Assembly (NCBI GenBank): GCA_022841465.1
Contig: JALHRL010000003.1
Span: 179,862 to 243,861 of the forward strand
From: Bacteroidia bacterium
GTDB taxonomy: Bacteria; Bacteroidota; Bacteroidia; B-17B0; Aurantibacillaceae
Direction: 5' to 3'
Length of the DNA: 64,000 bases
Positions within the stretch are counted from its first letter, which is position 1. The number at the start of each line of letters is the position of its first letter. Under the pieces are notes generated by a model. The model worked only from the letters and a program-made list of their open reading frames with translations, made no database searches and had not been told where the DNA came from. This document shows positions 10,301 through 18,602 of the stretch, piece by piece. Both the position numbers and the translations under genes were made by a program.

Positions 10301-11044
10301 ATCAATTACGCGAAAAGAATTCAAGATGCATTTTTACCGAACGAAGATTCACTTAAAAAAGTATTTTCTAAATCGTATGCCATATTATTGCAACGTGATG
10401 CTTTAGGAGGCGATTTTTATTGGGTTAAGGAATCTAATCATTTATCACTATTAGCAGTTGGTGATTGTACCGGACATGGTGTTTCCGGCGCATTACTATC
10501 TATTTTAGCTACAAGTTATTTAAATACCATTATTGATAAATGGCAGAATTATAATCCGGGAGTTATTTTAGATTTTTTAAGTAACAGTATTTACAATTCC
10601 TTCCATCAAAAAAATACCGACGACGATGTGAATGATGGATTAGACATTTCGTTAATTGCTTACAACAAAAAAGAAAAAACCTTACTTTTTGCTGGCGCTA
10701 TGCAAACTATGTATATTGTTAGAAACAATGAAATACTTGAGTTTAAAGGAACCAGAAAACCAATTGGAATAGAAAATAAAAACCTAAAAGCTAGTTACGA
10801 TACCATTGAAATACCTTTAGAAATTGGCGACAAAGTATACATGCTTTCTGATGGCGCTATTGATCAGTTTAGTTCGGTAACTGAAAAACGATTAGGAAAC
10901 AAACGATTAAAAGAAATTCTATTAAGCTGTAGCACCCATCCGTTTAAAGACAGAAAGAGACAGATTTTATCGAAGCTAAATGATTGGCGAACAAACGCAA
11001 ATCAAACAGATGATATTTGTATTGTTTCTATTGAGGTTGACTAA
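7352..11044 (+). CDS. Membrane sensor PP2C-type (SpoIIE) phosphatase with PAS and GAF domains
   Basis: A 1230-residue protein. Seven predicted membrane segments fill about residues 10-205. PAS domain 1 is at about 210-315 (ILNSTKALVIVSNGKGEIVFVN) and PAS 2 at about 325-440, ending in the PAC-like RDITERVQAENQL. Three GAF-like regions joined by coiled coils follow (about 460-610, 650-800 and 830-985), then the SpoIIE-type phosphatase domain (about 1005-1230). The metal-binding motifs GGDFYW, GDCTGHGVSGA, LSDGAIDQF and DDICIVS are intact, so the enzyme should be active. It probably dephosphorylates a Ser/Thr-phosphorylated partner in response to small-molecule or redox input; the partner is not encoded nearby. 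A second, shorter relative lies at 60274. Confidence 0.88.
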   Translation: MNTQLTDNQQLWITIAVILFYVCFFASIGYFLFKEKKEIMNVNKTEPFLHINLIRYTLLFGAFVLPIAGWLRLLINPTLYAYDLIILSVNGGLTLLLFIYTYIQKTKLNIIKYLIFINYTLICFGLIACLYLTHLHWFYAIGFIIFLSLCTSFINAIKSFLFFGLLITAANFTIAYTIYQPQLNPGLYLFAVAFVLFISLILFIKNNQRISFSETILNSTKALVIVSNGKGEIVFVNNTFKETLGYTDQEVLGEGWWKIRNLIEGEKNLREKLKRGIVAKTSLVLLETKNKRRFWIQWENNRLPDGTTVAIGADVTEKQEKEREFKHIVENAKDIIYTTDNNGKFTYVNEIALKATGYSKIDFSKLDFKELIHPNHLQRVLEHNVAELKKNNFETYIEFPVIKKDGSELWLGQQIIFKIDPITKKLAGAQAICRDITERVQAENQLNKYYEDLKSNYELKQAILSARTLESLSDTVLTSLIKIATHTQFITLNLIEADTTLNIFYIDVFGKKVKHTSQPINNSIKEGIKKFTKSTYHHFESKEDVLSLYMLDQPKLAKSALVHEFKDGEQIIGFMCLYTDFHFDFSTSDTHFISDVCNYIKTYIIEFEKNKIIERKNKQIEAYSKQLEVSNENLETRNRFQKIVIQANSFDELNNTILKDVIKESHSAKAYTFNYLNIEKKELESYIIHRNNTFTFQNKIQLSNEKIDFLLNLRNGILNDWKEEDRDHFLNLQALQQPVANIKCIIIANIKPKLVNSGFVAVYSQKQNVYSNYELSTIEEIANVLQIALNQFENKQLIDQKNIEIEKQNKNLAILNEAQNKLINNLLVEEVFNDLLHLLFNKLSNIERASVLKYDFDKQIGLLHYISKKKKEMRFRDLPFSQLFILNAFMEKGIYDVADFDLKPDLNEDEKDWYYQGIRSGYAIPIYINNRIYASINLFSTEPGNFNDIKTTINQIVSSTQLIIDQLINKNIISEKNKKISDNINYAKRIQDAFLPNEDSLKKVFSKSYAILLQRDALGGDFYWVKESNHLSLLAVGDCTGHGVSGALLSILATSYLNTIIDKWQNYNPGVILDFLSNSIYNSFHQKNTDDDVNDGLDISLIAYNKKEKTLLFAGAMQTMYIVRNNEILEFKGTRKPIGIENKNLKASYDTIEIPLEIGDKVYMLSDGAIDQFSSVTEKRLGNKRLKEILLSCSTHPFKDRKRQILSKLNDWRTNANQTDDICIVSIEVD

Positions 11045-12531
11045 GCTTTTATCTTTTTTACTTTTACTAACAAAAGCATTAGCCCGGTTATTAAAGCATT
11101 TAAAATTATTAATTCCATTCCAATTTGATAATCGCCAAATATTGATTTTGAATTAGAGCTTATTAAATAACAAAGAATGGGTCCGGCTACACAAATTATG
11201 GGAACCCACTTATCGGTTAAACTAATTTTAGTAAATAAACCAATTGTAAACAGCGCCAGTAAAGGGCCGTAAGTATATCCTGCTACCATTAAAATAGTAT
11301 CAACCAATGCTCCGGTATTAAACTCTTTAAAAAATAAAATAATAATCCAAAGCAAAAAAGTAAATCCAATATGAATTACATTTCTAAACTTTTTCTTCTT
11401 CGCTTCATCCAATCGTTGGTTGGTATCTAATCCTAAAACATCTATGTAGGTAGATGTAGTAAGTGTAGTTAATACACTATCAGCACTGCTAAATGTGGCA
11501 GCGGTTAAACCTATAATAAAAACCATTCCGGAAAACACCCCTAAATGATTTAAAGCTAAATTTGGAAACACCTGATCGGTTATTATTTTCCCGGTTTCAG
11601 GATTTACTGGTAGTGGAATTCCGGATGAGTTGTAAAACGCAAACAGTAATACTCCTAACGAAAGAAAAAACACGTTTACAACCACCATAATTAAACTAAA
11701 CCAAAAAATATTTTTTTGCGCTTCCCCTAATGATTTACAACTTAGGTTTTTTTGCATCATGTTTTGATCAAGCCCTGTCATTGCCACCGCGGTAAATATT
11801 CCACCAATAAAATCTTTAAAAAAGAAATTAGATTTATTAAAATCAAAGAAAAAAGTATTTGAATAATCAGAATTTACAACAAGTTTGGCCGCATCGGAAT
11901 AAGAAATATTCATTTTACTTACAATGGCTACAATTGAAAGTACAACACCCAATACTAAAAAAACACTTTGTAAGGTATCAGTATAAACCAAGGTTTTTAT
12001 TCCACCTCTATAGGTATACAATAACATTAAAATTAAAATTAGAGAAACACTTAAGGCAAATGGAACAGAGTTATTAAACAATCTGTCGAACACAAAAAAC
12101 TGAATTACACCTGCGGCCAAATACAATCTTCCGGCGGCTCCTAACAATCTGGATACAATAAACAATAAACTGCCCGTTTTTTGGGTTATCTTACCAAAAC
12201 GTTGTAATAAATACTCGTAAATGGAAGTTAAATTTAAGCGGTAATATAAAGGAAGTAAAATATGTGAGATTACGAAATAACCTACAAAATAACCCAATAC
12301 AATTTGCAGATAAGAGAACTGAGCCGTGCCAACTTTTCCGGGAACAGAAATGTATGTAACTCCACTTAAAGAATCGCCAATCATTCCTATGGCTACCAAT
12401 ATCCATGGCGAAGATTTATTCCCTAAAAAATAAGAACTGGCGGTACTTTTTCGCGATGTTACATAACCCAACAAAAGCAAGGCCAGAAAATAACAAATAA
12501 TAAATAAAACTATTACCCCTGGAGAAATCAT
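11041..12531 (-). CDS. Sodium/solute symporter (SSS/SLC5 family)
   Basis: 496 residues, almost wholly hydrophobic, with about 13 membrane helices as usual for the sodium/solute symporter family. Conserved stretches include the GNKSSPWILVAIGMIGDSLSG segment near the first helices and the ATFSSADSVLTTLTTSTYIDV segment in the helix 8-9 region, whose Ser/Thr residues form the second sodium site in the family. The substrate cannot be read from sequence; relatives carry sugars, sialic acid, proline or pantothenate. Its stop codon overlaps the convergent phosphatase stop by four bases (CTAA). Confidence 0.9.
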   Translation of the reverse strand: MISPGVIVLFIICYFLALLLLGYVTSRKSTASSYFLGNKSSPWILVAIGMIGDSLSGVTYISVPGKVGTAQFSYLQIVLGYFVGYFVISHILLPLYYRLNLTSIYEYLLQRFGKITQKTGSLLFIVSRLLGAAGRLYLAAGVIQFFVFDRLFNNSVPFALSVSLILILMLLYTYRGGIKTLVYTDTLQSVFLVLGVVLSIVAIVSKMNISYSDAAKLVVNSDYSNTFFFDFNKSNFFFKDFIGGIFTAVAMTGLDQNMMQKNLSCKSLGEAQKNIFWFSLIMVVVNVFFLSLGVLLFAFYNSSGIPLPVNPETGKIITDQVFPNLALNHLGVFSGMVFIIGLTAATFSSADSVLTTLTTSTYIDVLGLDTNQRLDEAKKKKFRNVIHIGFTFLLWIIILFFKEFNTGALVDTILMVAGYTYGPLLALFTIGLFTKISLTDKWVPIICVAGPILCYLISSNSKSIFGDYQIGMELIILNALITGLMLLLVKVKKIKA

Positions 12532-12669
12532 TGTATCAAATTTGCTTATTTAAAACCCGAATCAAACACCTTTCACTTTTATTTCTAAACATCGTTTTTT
12601 GAATAAGTTTTTATAAACAAGAGCCCTACTAACAAAGGCTTTTTTGTAACTTACAGTGTTAAATAATTA

Positions 12670-13287
12670 ATGGAATTTAGCTCTAAAATATTAGAACAAG
12701 CTGTAGAAGCCTTTGCCGGATTACCCGGAGTAGGAAAAAAAACCGCGTTAAGACACGTGTTGCATTTAATTAAACAAGGCCCAAAAGAAATGGACGCTTT
12801 TATGCATGCCATTAATCAACTAAAAAACAATTTAAAATTTTGTATTAAGTGCCATAATATCAGCGAAACCGAAATTTGCACCATATGCAGTAATTCAAAG
12901 CGCGACAGTACCACCATTTGTTTAGTTCAAGATTTTAGAGATATTTTAGCAATTGAAAGCACTGGGCAATATAAAGGGGTTTATCATGTTTTAGGTGGCT
13001 TAATCTCTCCATTAGATGGTATTGGTCCAAATGAGTTAAACATAAATGGTTTAGTAGAAAAAGTTGCAGCAGGAGGAATTAAAGAAATTATCTTGGCATT
13101 AAACGCAACCATGGAAGGTGAAACAACTTCATTTTTTATTTTTAGAAAACTTGCGCCGTTTAATGTAGAGCTTAGCGCAATTGCTCGCGGCTTAGCAGTT
13201 GGTGATGAATTAGAATATGCCGATGAAATAACGCTTGCTCGTTCTATTGCAAACAGAGTTCCTTTTCAAACTGCGTTAAAAAAGTAG
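12670..13287 (+). CDS. recR: Recombination mediator RecR
   Basis: 205 residues, normal RecR length. Helix-hairpin-helix at the N-terminus (AGLPGVGKKTA), a Cys4 zinc finger (Cys58, Cys61, Cys70, Cys73), then a Toprim domain and the conserved LGGLISPLDGIGPNEL stretch, and a C-terminal Walker-B-like region. RecR works with RecO/RecF to load RecA on gapped DNA. One oddity: the Toprim glutamate, usually in a VVE context, is Gln87 (codon CAA at 12928-12930). No recO, recF or dnaX is adjacent. It is followed six bases later by the stop of a convergent gene. Confidence 0.95.
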   Translation: MEFSSKILEQAVEAFAGLPGVGKKTALRHVLHLIKQGPKEMDAFMHAINQLKNNLKFCIKCHNISETEICTICSNSKRDSTTICLVQDFRDILAIESTGQYKGVYHVLGGLISPLDGIGPNELNINGLVEKVAAGGIKEIILALNATMEGETTSFFIFRKLAPFNVELSAIARGLAVGDELEYADEITLARSIANRVPFQTALKK

Positions 13288-13293
13288 TGATTT

Positions 13294-14976
13294 TTATCGG
13301 AGTATTTTTCGAACAAATGCTACAGTAAAATAACTCATTAAAAACACCCCCGTAAATCCTTCCAGTGTTGCAATTAATTTTAAAATACCATAAGGGAAAT
13401 AATCTCCATAGCCAATTGTAAGAAATGTAATTGCGCTATAATAAATGCAATTCCAAAACTCTTGTAATCTGTTTAAATTGCTAGGCAAAGTACTTTCAAC
13501 TGAACCTATGGTATGAAAATAAGTAGTTGTGACATAAAAAATAATTCCGAAAACAAAAATTGTTAAGATAGCATTTAAAAGTACACGTGATGGGGCAGTT
13601 GCATACCTACCAACAAAATCAAAAACATATTTTTGAAAATAATATTTTGGATAAGCAAATAAAGCTTGAAGAGCGTTCCCTTTTTTTTCTTCATTTAAAT
13701 TGGCTAAAGCCTCGCATCTTTTAAATTCAATATATGCTAAATCTTCGTCCTCGTACTGACCATTAACTCTAAAATTTTCTTTTAATACCCTAAACTGTTC
13801 TGCTTTCTGTAAAAAAGTAGATGTTTCTTGATTGTAAATTATATCTTTTACTTCGTTTTCTCTCCAATTAATAAACAAGCGACCTAAAATTCTTGTGTTA
13901 ATTAAATTCAGCTCTTTAATTATTACAGTTTCATTTTCCGGTACAATATCAATTATATCTCTTATCACCGAATTATTTAAGTTTAATACTTTGCAATTAG
14001 CAAATCTAAAATCAACAAAACTATTAAAGGAACAAGAATTAAATGAAATATGATTTGCATTTGCTTGATTGTATGAAAGCAACCCAATGCCAAAATCAAC
14101 ATCATCAAAATTAATTTCGCTTTTTGAAAAATCTGAAAGATTAAAGTTTTTATTTCCTTTCCCAAAAACAGAGCCCCTAAAATTTACTTTTCCGTTTCCA
14201 AATTCAGCACCCTCAAAAGAAACATCACCATCATTAAAATCTATACGCTTAAAATCTACTCTACCTCCACCAAATTCAACATTCTTAAAATCTTTTTTTC
14301 CTATTCCAAAACTTGCCTTTTCAAATGAAATATTTCCTTCTGAAAATTTTGCAAACTTAAAATCAATATTTCCTGCACCATATATTGTATTTTTAAAATC
14401 AACGTTGCCGTTACTAAATCTTGCATCTGCAAAAATTAAATTTCCATTTCCAAAATTTGTTCCTGAAAAAGTTATATCTCCATCACCAAAAATAACAGAT
14501 TGAAAATTATTAGTACCGCTACCAAATCTGGTGCTTTTAAATTGAACGGAACCATGACCAAAATCAGCGTAAATAAAATTATTAAAACCATTGCCAAAAA
14601 CGCAATTATTAAACTGAGTTTTTGTTCCTTCAAATTTTGCATAACTAAAATCTGATACCGAATAGCAATCAAAAAATGTACGGTGTGCCCTAAAGTTTTT
14701 TAAAGCAACGTACTCGTGTTCTTTTAACCCTCGCTTATAACGATATTCGGAAAGTGAGAAATTAAAAACATATGCATCCTCTAAAATAAAATCTAATCCA
14801 TTATCAATTCGATTATACAACTCATCTGCATCAATAACTTTTAATTTAACAATATTTACTTTATTGTTTCTATCATCAAAGAATTCAATATTCACATATT
14901 TAGATTCGCTATTAGAATCTTCTATGTTAACATTGTACTTTAATGAGGGACTTTCGTGTAATTGACTTTCGAGCAT
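13294..14976 (-). CDS. Two-helix K+ channel with long 12-residue-repeat solenoid
   Basis: 560 residues. After about 125 residues comes a regular solenoid of 15 units of exactly 12 residues, pattern (F/Y)-x-x-G-x-x-x-F-x-x-x-x, related to pentapeptide repeats but with 7+5 spacing. A more irregular beta/helical stretch follows, then a C-terminal pore module: membrane helix around 460-480, pore loop with the TIGYGD potassium filter, and a final helix. The protein is thus a cytoplasmic (or possibly periplasmic) solenoid on a two-helix K+ channel. The ligand or signal sensed is unknown. The tRNA-Asp gene lies just upstream on the same strand, separated by a hairpin. Confidence 0.82.
   Translation of the reverse strand: MLESQLHESPSLKYNVNIEDSNSESKYVNIEFFDDRNNKVNIVKLKVIDADELYNRIDNGLDFILEDAYVFNFSLSEYRYKRGLKEHEYVALKNFRAHRTFFDCYSVSDFSYAKFEGTKTQFNNCVFGNGFNNFIYADFGHGSVQFKSTRFGSGTNNFQSVIFGDGDITFSGTNFGNGNLIFADARFSNGNVDFKNTIYGAGNIDFKFAKFSEGNISFEKASFGIGKKDFKNVEFGGGRVDFKRIDFNDGDVSFEGAEFGNGKVNFRGSVFGKGNKNFNLSDFSKSEINFDDVDFGIGLLSYNQANANHISFNSCSFNSFVDFRFANCKVLNLNNSVIRDIIDIVPENETVIIKELNLINTRILGRLFINWRENEVKDIIYNQETSTFLQKAEQFRVLKENFRVNGQYEDEDLAYIEFKRCEALANLNEEKKGNALQALFAYPKYYFQKYVFDFVGRYATAPSRVLLNAILTIFVFGIIFYVTTTYFHTIGSVESTLPSNLNRLQEFWNCIYYSAITFLTIGYGDYFPYGILKLIATLEGFTGVFLMSYFTVAFVRKILR
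14059..14598 (-). repeat. 15 tandem 36-base coding repeats (12-residue solenoid)
   Basis: Within the channel gene, 15 consecutive 36-base units encode (F/Y)xxGxxxFxxxx without a single insertion or deletion. The DNA is diverged between units, so this is an old, selected protein repeat rather than a recent expansion. Only unit 14 lacks the Gly, and unit 15 has Tyr for the second Phe. Confidence 0.85.
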
Positions 14977-15048
14977 AGTTGCACAACTATAATGGAAGTG
15001 AATATAAGAAAATTGTACTCACTTAATATTTTGATTCTCTTGAAAACA

Positions 15049-15079
15049 AAAAAGTCTCAAAACTAATTTGAGACTTTTT
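15049..15079 (-). terminator. Terminator of tRNA-Asp
   Basis: A 13-base perfect stem (AAAAAGTCTCAAA and its complement, loop ACTAA) begins one base after the tRNA 3' end. The A-run on the plus strand gives a U-tail in the minus-strand transcript; the mirror T-run means it could also act in the other direction. Confidence 0.8.
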
Positions 15080-15080
15080 G

Positions 15081-15154
15081 CGGTCCGGACGGGACTCGAA
15101 CCCGCGACCTCCGCCGTGACAGGGCGGCATTCTAACCAGCTGAACTACCGGACC
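15081..15154 (-). tRNA. tRNA-Asp (anticodon GTC)
   Basis: The minus strand folds as a full cloverleaf: acceptor GGTCCGG pairing with CCGGACC, discriminator G73, anticodon stem CCGCC/GGCGG with loop CTGTCAC, and a T arm with GGTTCGAGTCC. The anticodon GTC is complement of 15118-15120. CCA is not encoded. Confidence 0.98.
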
Positions 15155-15174
15155 AATTTCTTCAATTGGGATTG

Positions 15175-15205
15175 CAAATGTATAGATTTTATATAAATCG
15201 ACAAA
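15175..15205 (-). promoter_or_regulatory. Promoter of tRNA-Asp (TTTG-N19-TAnnTTTG)
   Basis: On the minus strand, TTTG at 15205-15202 is followed by exactly 19 bases and then TACATTTG at 15182-15175. This matches the Bacteroidota vegetative consensus in both boxes and spacing. The start of transcription would fall about 10-15 bases before the mature tRNA 5' end. Confidence 0.85.
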
Positions 15206-15226
15206 ATTTTAACTCGCTTTTATGGC

Positions 15227-15616
15227 CTATTTTGTATAAAACTCTTTCATAGGTTCAAAATAATGCTGTTTCCAACCTTCTTTATACTTTTTTCCATCAC
15301 CTTTTTGTAAACCATAATGAAATAAATCCAGTTTCGTTTTACCTGCCGTTTCCGTTAAAGTAATCTCTAAAATTGAATCAGGCCAATTCTTATTAAACTC
15401 CACAGTACGCCAATTTTGTTTAATAAACTTGTCTTTAATTAACTCCAAGTTTTTCCCACTTATATAACCATCCCAAGCGGTAAATAAGGCATTCTTTTTA
15501 TTACTAATATTCGCCTCACCTCCGGTAAACAATGTATGCCCTTTACTGTTTAACCATGCCTTATAAATTTCACTTGCTTTTACAGGAATTGTAATTGATA
15601 ATTTTATTTCTTCCAT
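15227..15616 (-). CDS. SRPBCC (AHSA1-like) protein
   Basis: 129 residues. The opening beta strand and helix (IKLSITIPVKASEIYKAWLNS) followed by glycine-containing turns and strands, and the end with a TETAGKTKLDLFHYG strand plus a final helix ending near EGWKQHYFEPMKEF, match the SRPBCC/AHSA1 fold (a lipid or ligand cavity). In Bacteroidota such small proteins are common and of unknown function. It is separated from coxA by a strong terminator, so it is probably an independent gene and not part of the oxidase operon. Confidence 0.8.
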   Translation of the reverse strand: MEEIKLSITIPVKASEIYKAWLNSKGHTLFTGGEANISNKKNALFTAWDGYISGKNLELIKDKFIKQNWRTVEFNKNWPDSILEITLTETAGKTKLDLFHYGLQKGDGKKYKEGWKQHYFEPMKEFYTK

Positions 15617-15630
15617 ATTGCTAAAATAAA

Positions 15631-15655
15631 AAATCCCGGAAATTTTCCGGGATTT
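15631..15655 (-). terminator. Terminator at end of the act-cox operon
   Basis: A 12-base stem AAATCCCGGAAA with its perfect complement and a one-base nominal centre lies 16 bases past the coxA stop, with A-rich plus-strand flank (U-tail on the minus strand). It marks the 3' end of the long respiratory operon. Confidence 0.85.
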
Positions 15656-15670
15656 AATTTAATTGTTTAT

Positions 15671-17494
15671 TTAGTGTCCTCCACCGTCAACTTCGCCTTC
15701 TTCTAAAGGAACTGTTTGAGGAACAAAATCTGTACTCTTACCAGGCTTACTGTAATCATACGACCAACGGTGAACTACAGGCAATGCTCCAGGCCAGTTA
15801 CCATGAATATTTGCCATTGGTGTAGTCCATTCTAAAGTGGTTGAATTCCAAGGGTTTTGAGGAGCTTTTTCTCCGCGGAAAATGCTGTAGAAAAAGTTAA
15901 ACAAGAAAATACCTTGTGCCAATGCTCCTAAAATTGCAGATATTGTACAAATTTCATTAATATCTACTAGGTTATCAAACATTGGGAAATTACTGTTTGT
16001 ATAATAACGACGTGGTACACCAGCCATTCCTAAAAAGTGTTGAGGGAAGAATGTTCCATAAGCACAAACTAAAGTAAACCAAAAATGCACGAATCCTAAT
16101 TTTTTATTCATCATTCGTAAAAACAATTTTGGAAACCAATGGTAAACACCTGCAAACATTCCAAAAATGGCACTTAAGCCCATTACAATATGGAAGTGAG
16201 CAACAACGAAATAAGTATCATGTACGTTAATATCTAATGTTGAATCGGCAAGAATAATACCGGTTACACCACCTGTAATAAACGATGAAACCAATCCTAT
16301 TGAAAACAACATAGCAGGAGTAAATTGTACGTTACCTTTCCAAAGAGTGGTTATGTAGTTAAATGCTTTAACCGCAGAAGGAATTGCAATTAATAAGGTT
16401 GTGAATACGAATACCGATCCTAAGAATGGATTCATACCTGTCATGTACATATGATGACCCCAAACAATAAATGATAAGAATCCAATTGCTAACATTGAAC
16501 CAATCATTGCTCGATAACCGAAAATTGGCTTACGTGAATTTGTTGCAATAATTTCAGATGTAATACCTAAAGCAGGTAATAATACGATATATACCTCAGG
16601 ATGACCTAAGAACCAGAATAAATGCTCAAATAAAATTGGACTACCCCCAATGTTATCTAAAGGACGACCTCCAATATAAATATCAGATAAATAGAAAGAA
16701 GTACCAAAACCTCTATCCATAATTAATAATAACACACATGATACAAGAACCGGGAAAGATAACACTCCTAAAATTGCGGTAATTAAAAACGCCCAAACAG
16801 TAAGAGGCATACGCGTCATTTTCATTCCCTTAGTTCTAAGGTTAATGATGGTGATGATATAATTTAAACTACCTAATAAAGAAGAAACAACGAAAATTGT
16901 CATTGAAATTAACCAAAGAGTCATCCCTAACTTAGAACCCGGCATTGCCTCAGGTACTGCAGATAATGGAGGGTAAATTGTCCATCCACCCGAAGCAGGT
17001 CCGTCATCAATAAATAAAGATGATAACATAATTACACTTGAAAGGAAAAAGAACCAATAAGATAACATGTTCAAAAAACCTGAAGCCATATCACGAGCTC
17101 CAATTTGATAAGGAATCAATAAGTTACTAAACGTTCCACTTAATCCACCGGTTAGTACAAAGAACACCATAATTGTTCCGTGTATTGTAACCAAAGCTAA
17201 ATACATATTAGGATCTAAAATTCCGTCTTTTGCCCATTTATCCCCTAATAAAGCATTTACAAAAGCGAACTTTTCACCTGGCCAGGCCAATTGCATACGG
17301 AAAATAACAGACATCGTCATAGCTATAACCGCCATAACAACAGCAGTAATCAAAAACTGGCGTGAGATCATCTTGTGATCCATGCTGAAAATATATTTGC
17401 TTACAAAACTTTCCTCATGATCATCATGATGATGAACATGGTCGTGATGTACCATATGTTCATGTTCTGTTTGAGTGTGTGTATGAGTAGCCAT
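15671..17494 (-). CDS. coxA: Cytochrome c oxidase subunit I (aa3 type)
   Basis: 607 residues with 12 membrane helices. All heme and copper ligands are visible: the GHPEVY motif (CuB His with cross-linked Tyr, and the D-channel Glu of A1-type enzymes), the WGHHMY His pair, and the HDTYFVVAHFHIVMG helix with the heme a/a3 ligands. It reduces O2 and pumps protons in the inner membrane. The first 26 residues contain 11 histidines before the SKYIFSMDHKM start of the core. It is the last gene of the operon; subunits III and IV are not here. Gap to coxB is 25 bases. Confidence 0.97.
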   Translation of the reverse strand: MATHTHTQTEHEHMVHHDHVHHHDDHEESFVSKYIFSMDHKMISRQFLITAVVMAVIAMTMSVIFRMQLAWPGEKFAFVNALLGDKWAKDGILDPNMYLALVTIHGTIMVFFVLTGGLSGTFSNLLIPYQIGARDMASGFLNMLSYWFFFLSSVIMLSSLFIDDGPASGGWTIYPPLSAVPEAMPGSKLGMTLWLISMTIFVVSSLLGSLNYIITIINLRTKGMKMTRMPLTVWAFLITAILGVLSFPVLVSCVLLLIMDRGFGTSFYLSDIYIGGRPLDNIGGSPILFEHLFWFLGHPEVYIVLLPALGITSEIIATNSRKPIFGYRAMIGSMLAIGFLSFIVWGHHMYMTGMNPFLGSVFVFTTLLIAIPSAVKAFNYITTLWKGNVQFTPAMLFSIGLVSSFITGGVTGIILADSTLDINVHDTYFVVAHFHIVMGLSAIFGMFAGVYHWFPKLFLRMMNKKLGFVHFWFTLVCAYGTFFPQHFLGMAGVPRRYYTNSNFPMFDNLVDINEICTISAILGALAQGIFLFNFFYSIFRGEKAPQNPWNSTTLEWTTPMANIHGNWPGALPVVHRWSYDYSKPGKSTDFVPQTVPLEEGEVDGGGH

Positions 17495-17519
17495 ATTTAT
17501 TTATTTAAATTTTTACTAA

Positions 17520-18551
17520 TTATTTTTGTGCAACAGTTTTAAAGGTTTTTTGTTTTGCAATCCAATTATTGTAATCTGCTTCGCTTTCAACAATAATTGT
17601 CATTGCCATTGCGTAATGAGATGAACCACAAATTTTATTACACAACAATGTATAATCAAATTCAACGGGTTCTTCTCCGTTAATTTTTCTTTGTGCGTTA
17701 ATTCCGGCCATTAATTGTTTTACATAAGGATCATTTCGCATTTCTGCAGTAGTTTTAATTGGTTTGAATTTAAAAAACGTAACCATACCAGGAACACAAT
17801 TCATTTGTGCTCTAAAATGCGGCATATAAGCACTGTGAATTACATCTCTTGAACGCATTTCAAATACAATTTCTTTATTAACAGGAATATGAAATTCATT
17901 TTTTACCAAAATATCATCACTTCCTAATACATCAGCAGTATCCATACCTACAGAATTACTTCCCGAAATTTGACGAAAATCTGTTGTTCCTAATTTGCCA
18001 TCTTTTCCTGCATAACGGGCAGTCCAATCAAATTGCTTCGCATACAATTCAACTAATACTTTATTTGGATCTTCAGAAACAGAAGTAATTTCGTTCCAAT
18101 ATTTTAATCCGAAAATAATAATAAAAGCCAATGCAGATGCCGGAATAATTGTCCAAGCCATTTCTAATTTGTTGTTATGAGGAAAGTAAACTGCTTTTGC
18201 TTTTGCGTGGCCACGATATTTATAAGCGAACCAAAATAAAAAGAAATTAGTTACTAAAAAGATAAATGTAACTAAGTAAATATTTGCATCCCATAATAAA
18301 TCTATTTTTAAACCATGCTCTGAAGCAGCTGCCGGTAATGATCTATCGTTCCATCTTGCAACTTGCCAAAAGAAAAATGCAAAAAACAACACCATAAACA
18401 CAAGCATCGCTTTACCCATTCTATCATTATCAGAATCGGTTAATTCCCACTCTTTGGTTTTCTTTAAGCCTCTGCTTAACTCAATTATTCTTAATAATTG
18501 ATGGCCGGCTATTATTAACAAAACGATGGCTAAAAGGACTAATAGTTTCAT
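17520..18551 (-). CDS. coxB: Cytochrome c oxidase subunit II (CuA)
   Basis: 343 residues. N-terminal hydrophobic segments (about residues 1-20, 50-68, 90-110 and 130-150) lead to a periplasmic cupredoxin domain. The CuA site is present as CNKICGSSHYAM with an upstream His in the VIHSAYMPHF strand. The usual Glu between the two Cys residues is Lys here; only its backbone carbonyl is a ligand, so CuA should still form. The subunit receives electrons from a c-type cytochrome, in this setting probably the ACIII cytochromes. Gap to actF is 51 bases. Confidence 0.96.
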   Translation of the reverse strand: MKLLVLLAIVLLIIAGHQLLRIIELSRGLKKTKEWELTDSDNDRMGKAMLVFMVLFFAFFFWQVARWNDRSLPAAASEHGLKIDLLWDANIYLVTFIFLVTNFFLFWFAYKYRGHAKAKAVYFPHNNKLEMAWTIIPASALAFIIIFGLKYWNEITSVSEDPNKVLVELYAKQFDWTARYAGKDGKLGTTDFRQISGSNSVGMDTADVLGSDDILVKNEFHIPVNKEIVFEMRSRDVIHSAYMPHFRAQMNCVPGMVTFFKFKPIKTTAEMRNDPYVKQLMAGINAQRKINGEEPVEFDYTLLCNKICGSSHYAMAMTIIVESEADYNNWIAKQKTFKTVAQK

Positions 18552-18602
18552 TGCTTTAAATTTTAATTTCTAAATATTTTGTTTTTCAAATTCTGATTTA
18601 AA

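Noticed and set aside
17520..18551. Broken CuA site in CoxB because of CNKIC
   Set aside because: The residue between the Cys pair contributes only its backbone carbonyl; both Cys, His and Met ligands are present and the form is usual in this phylum.
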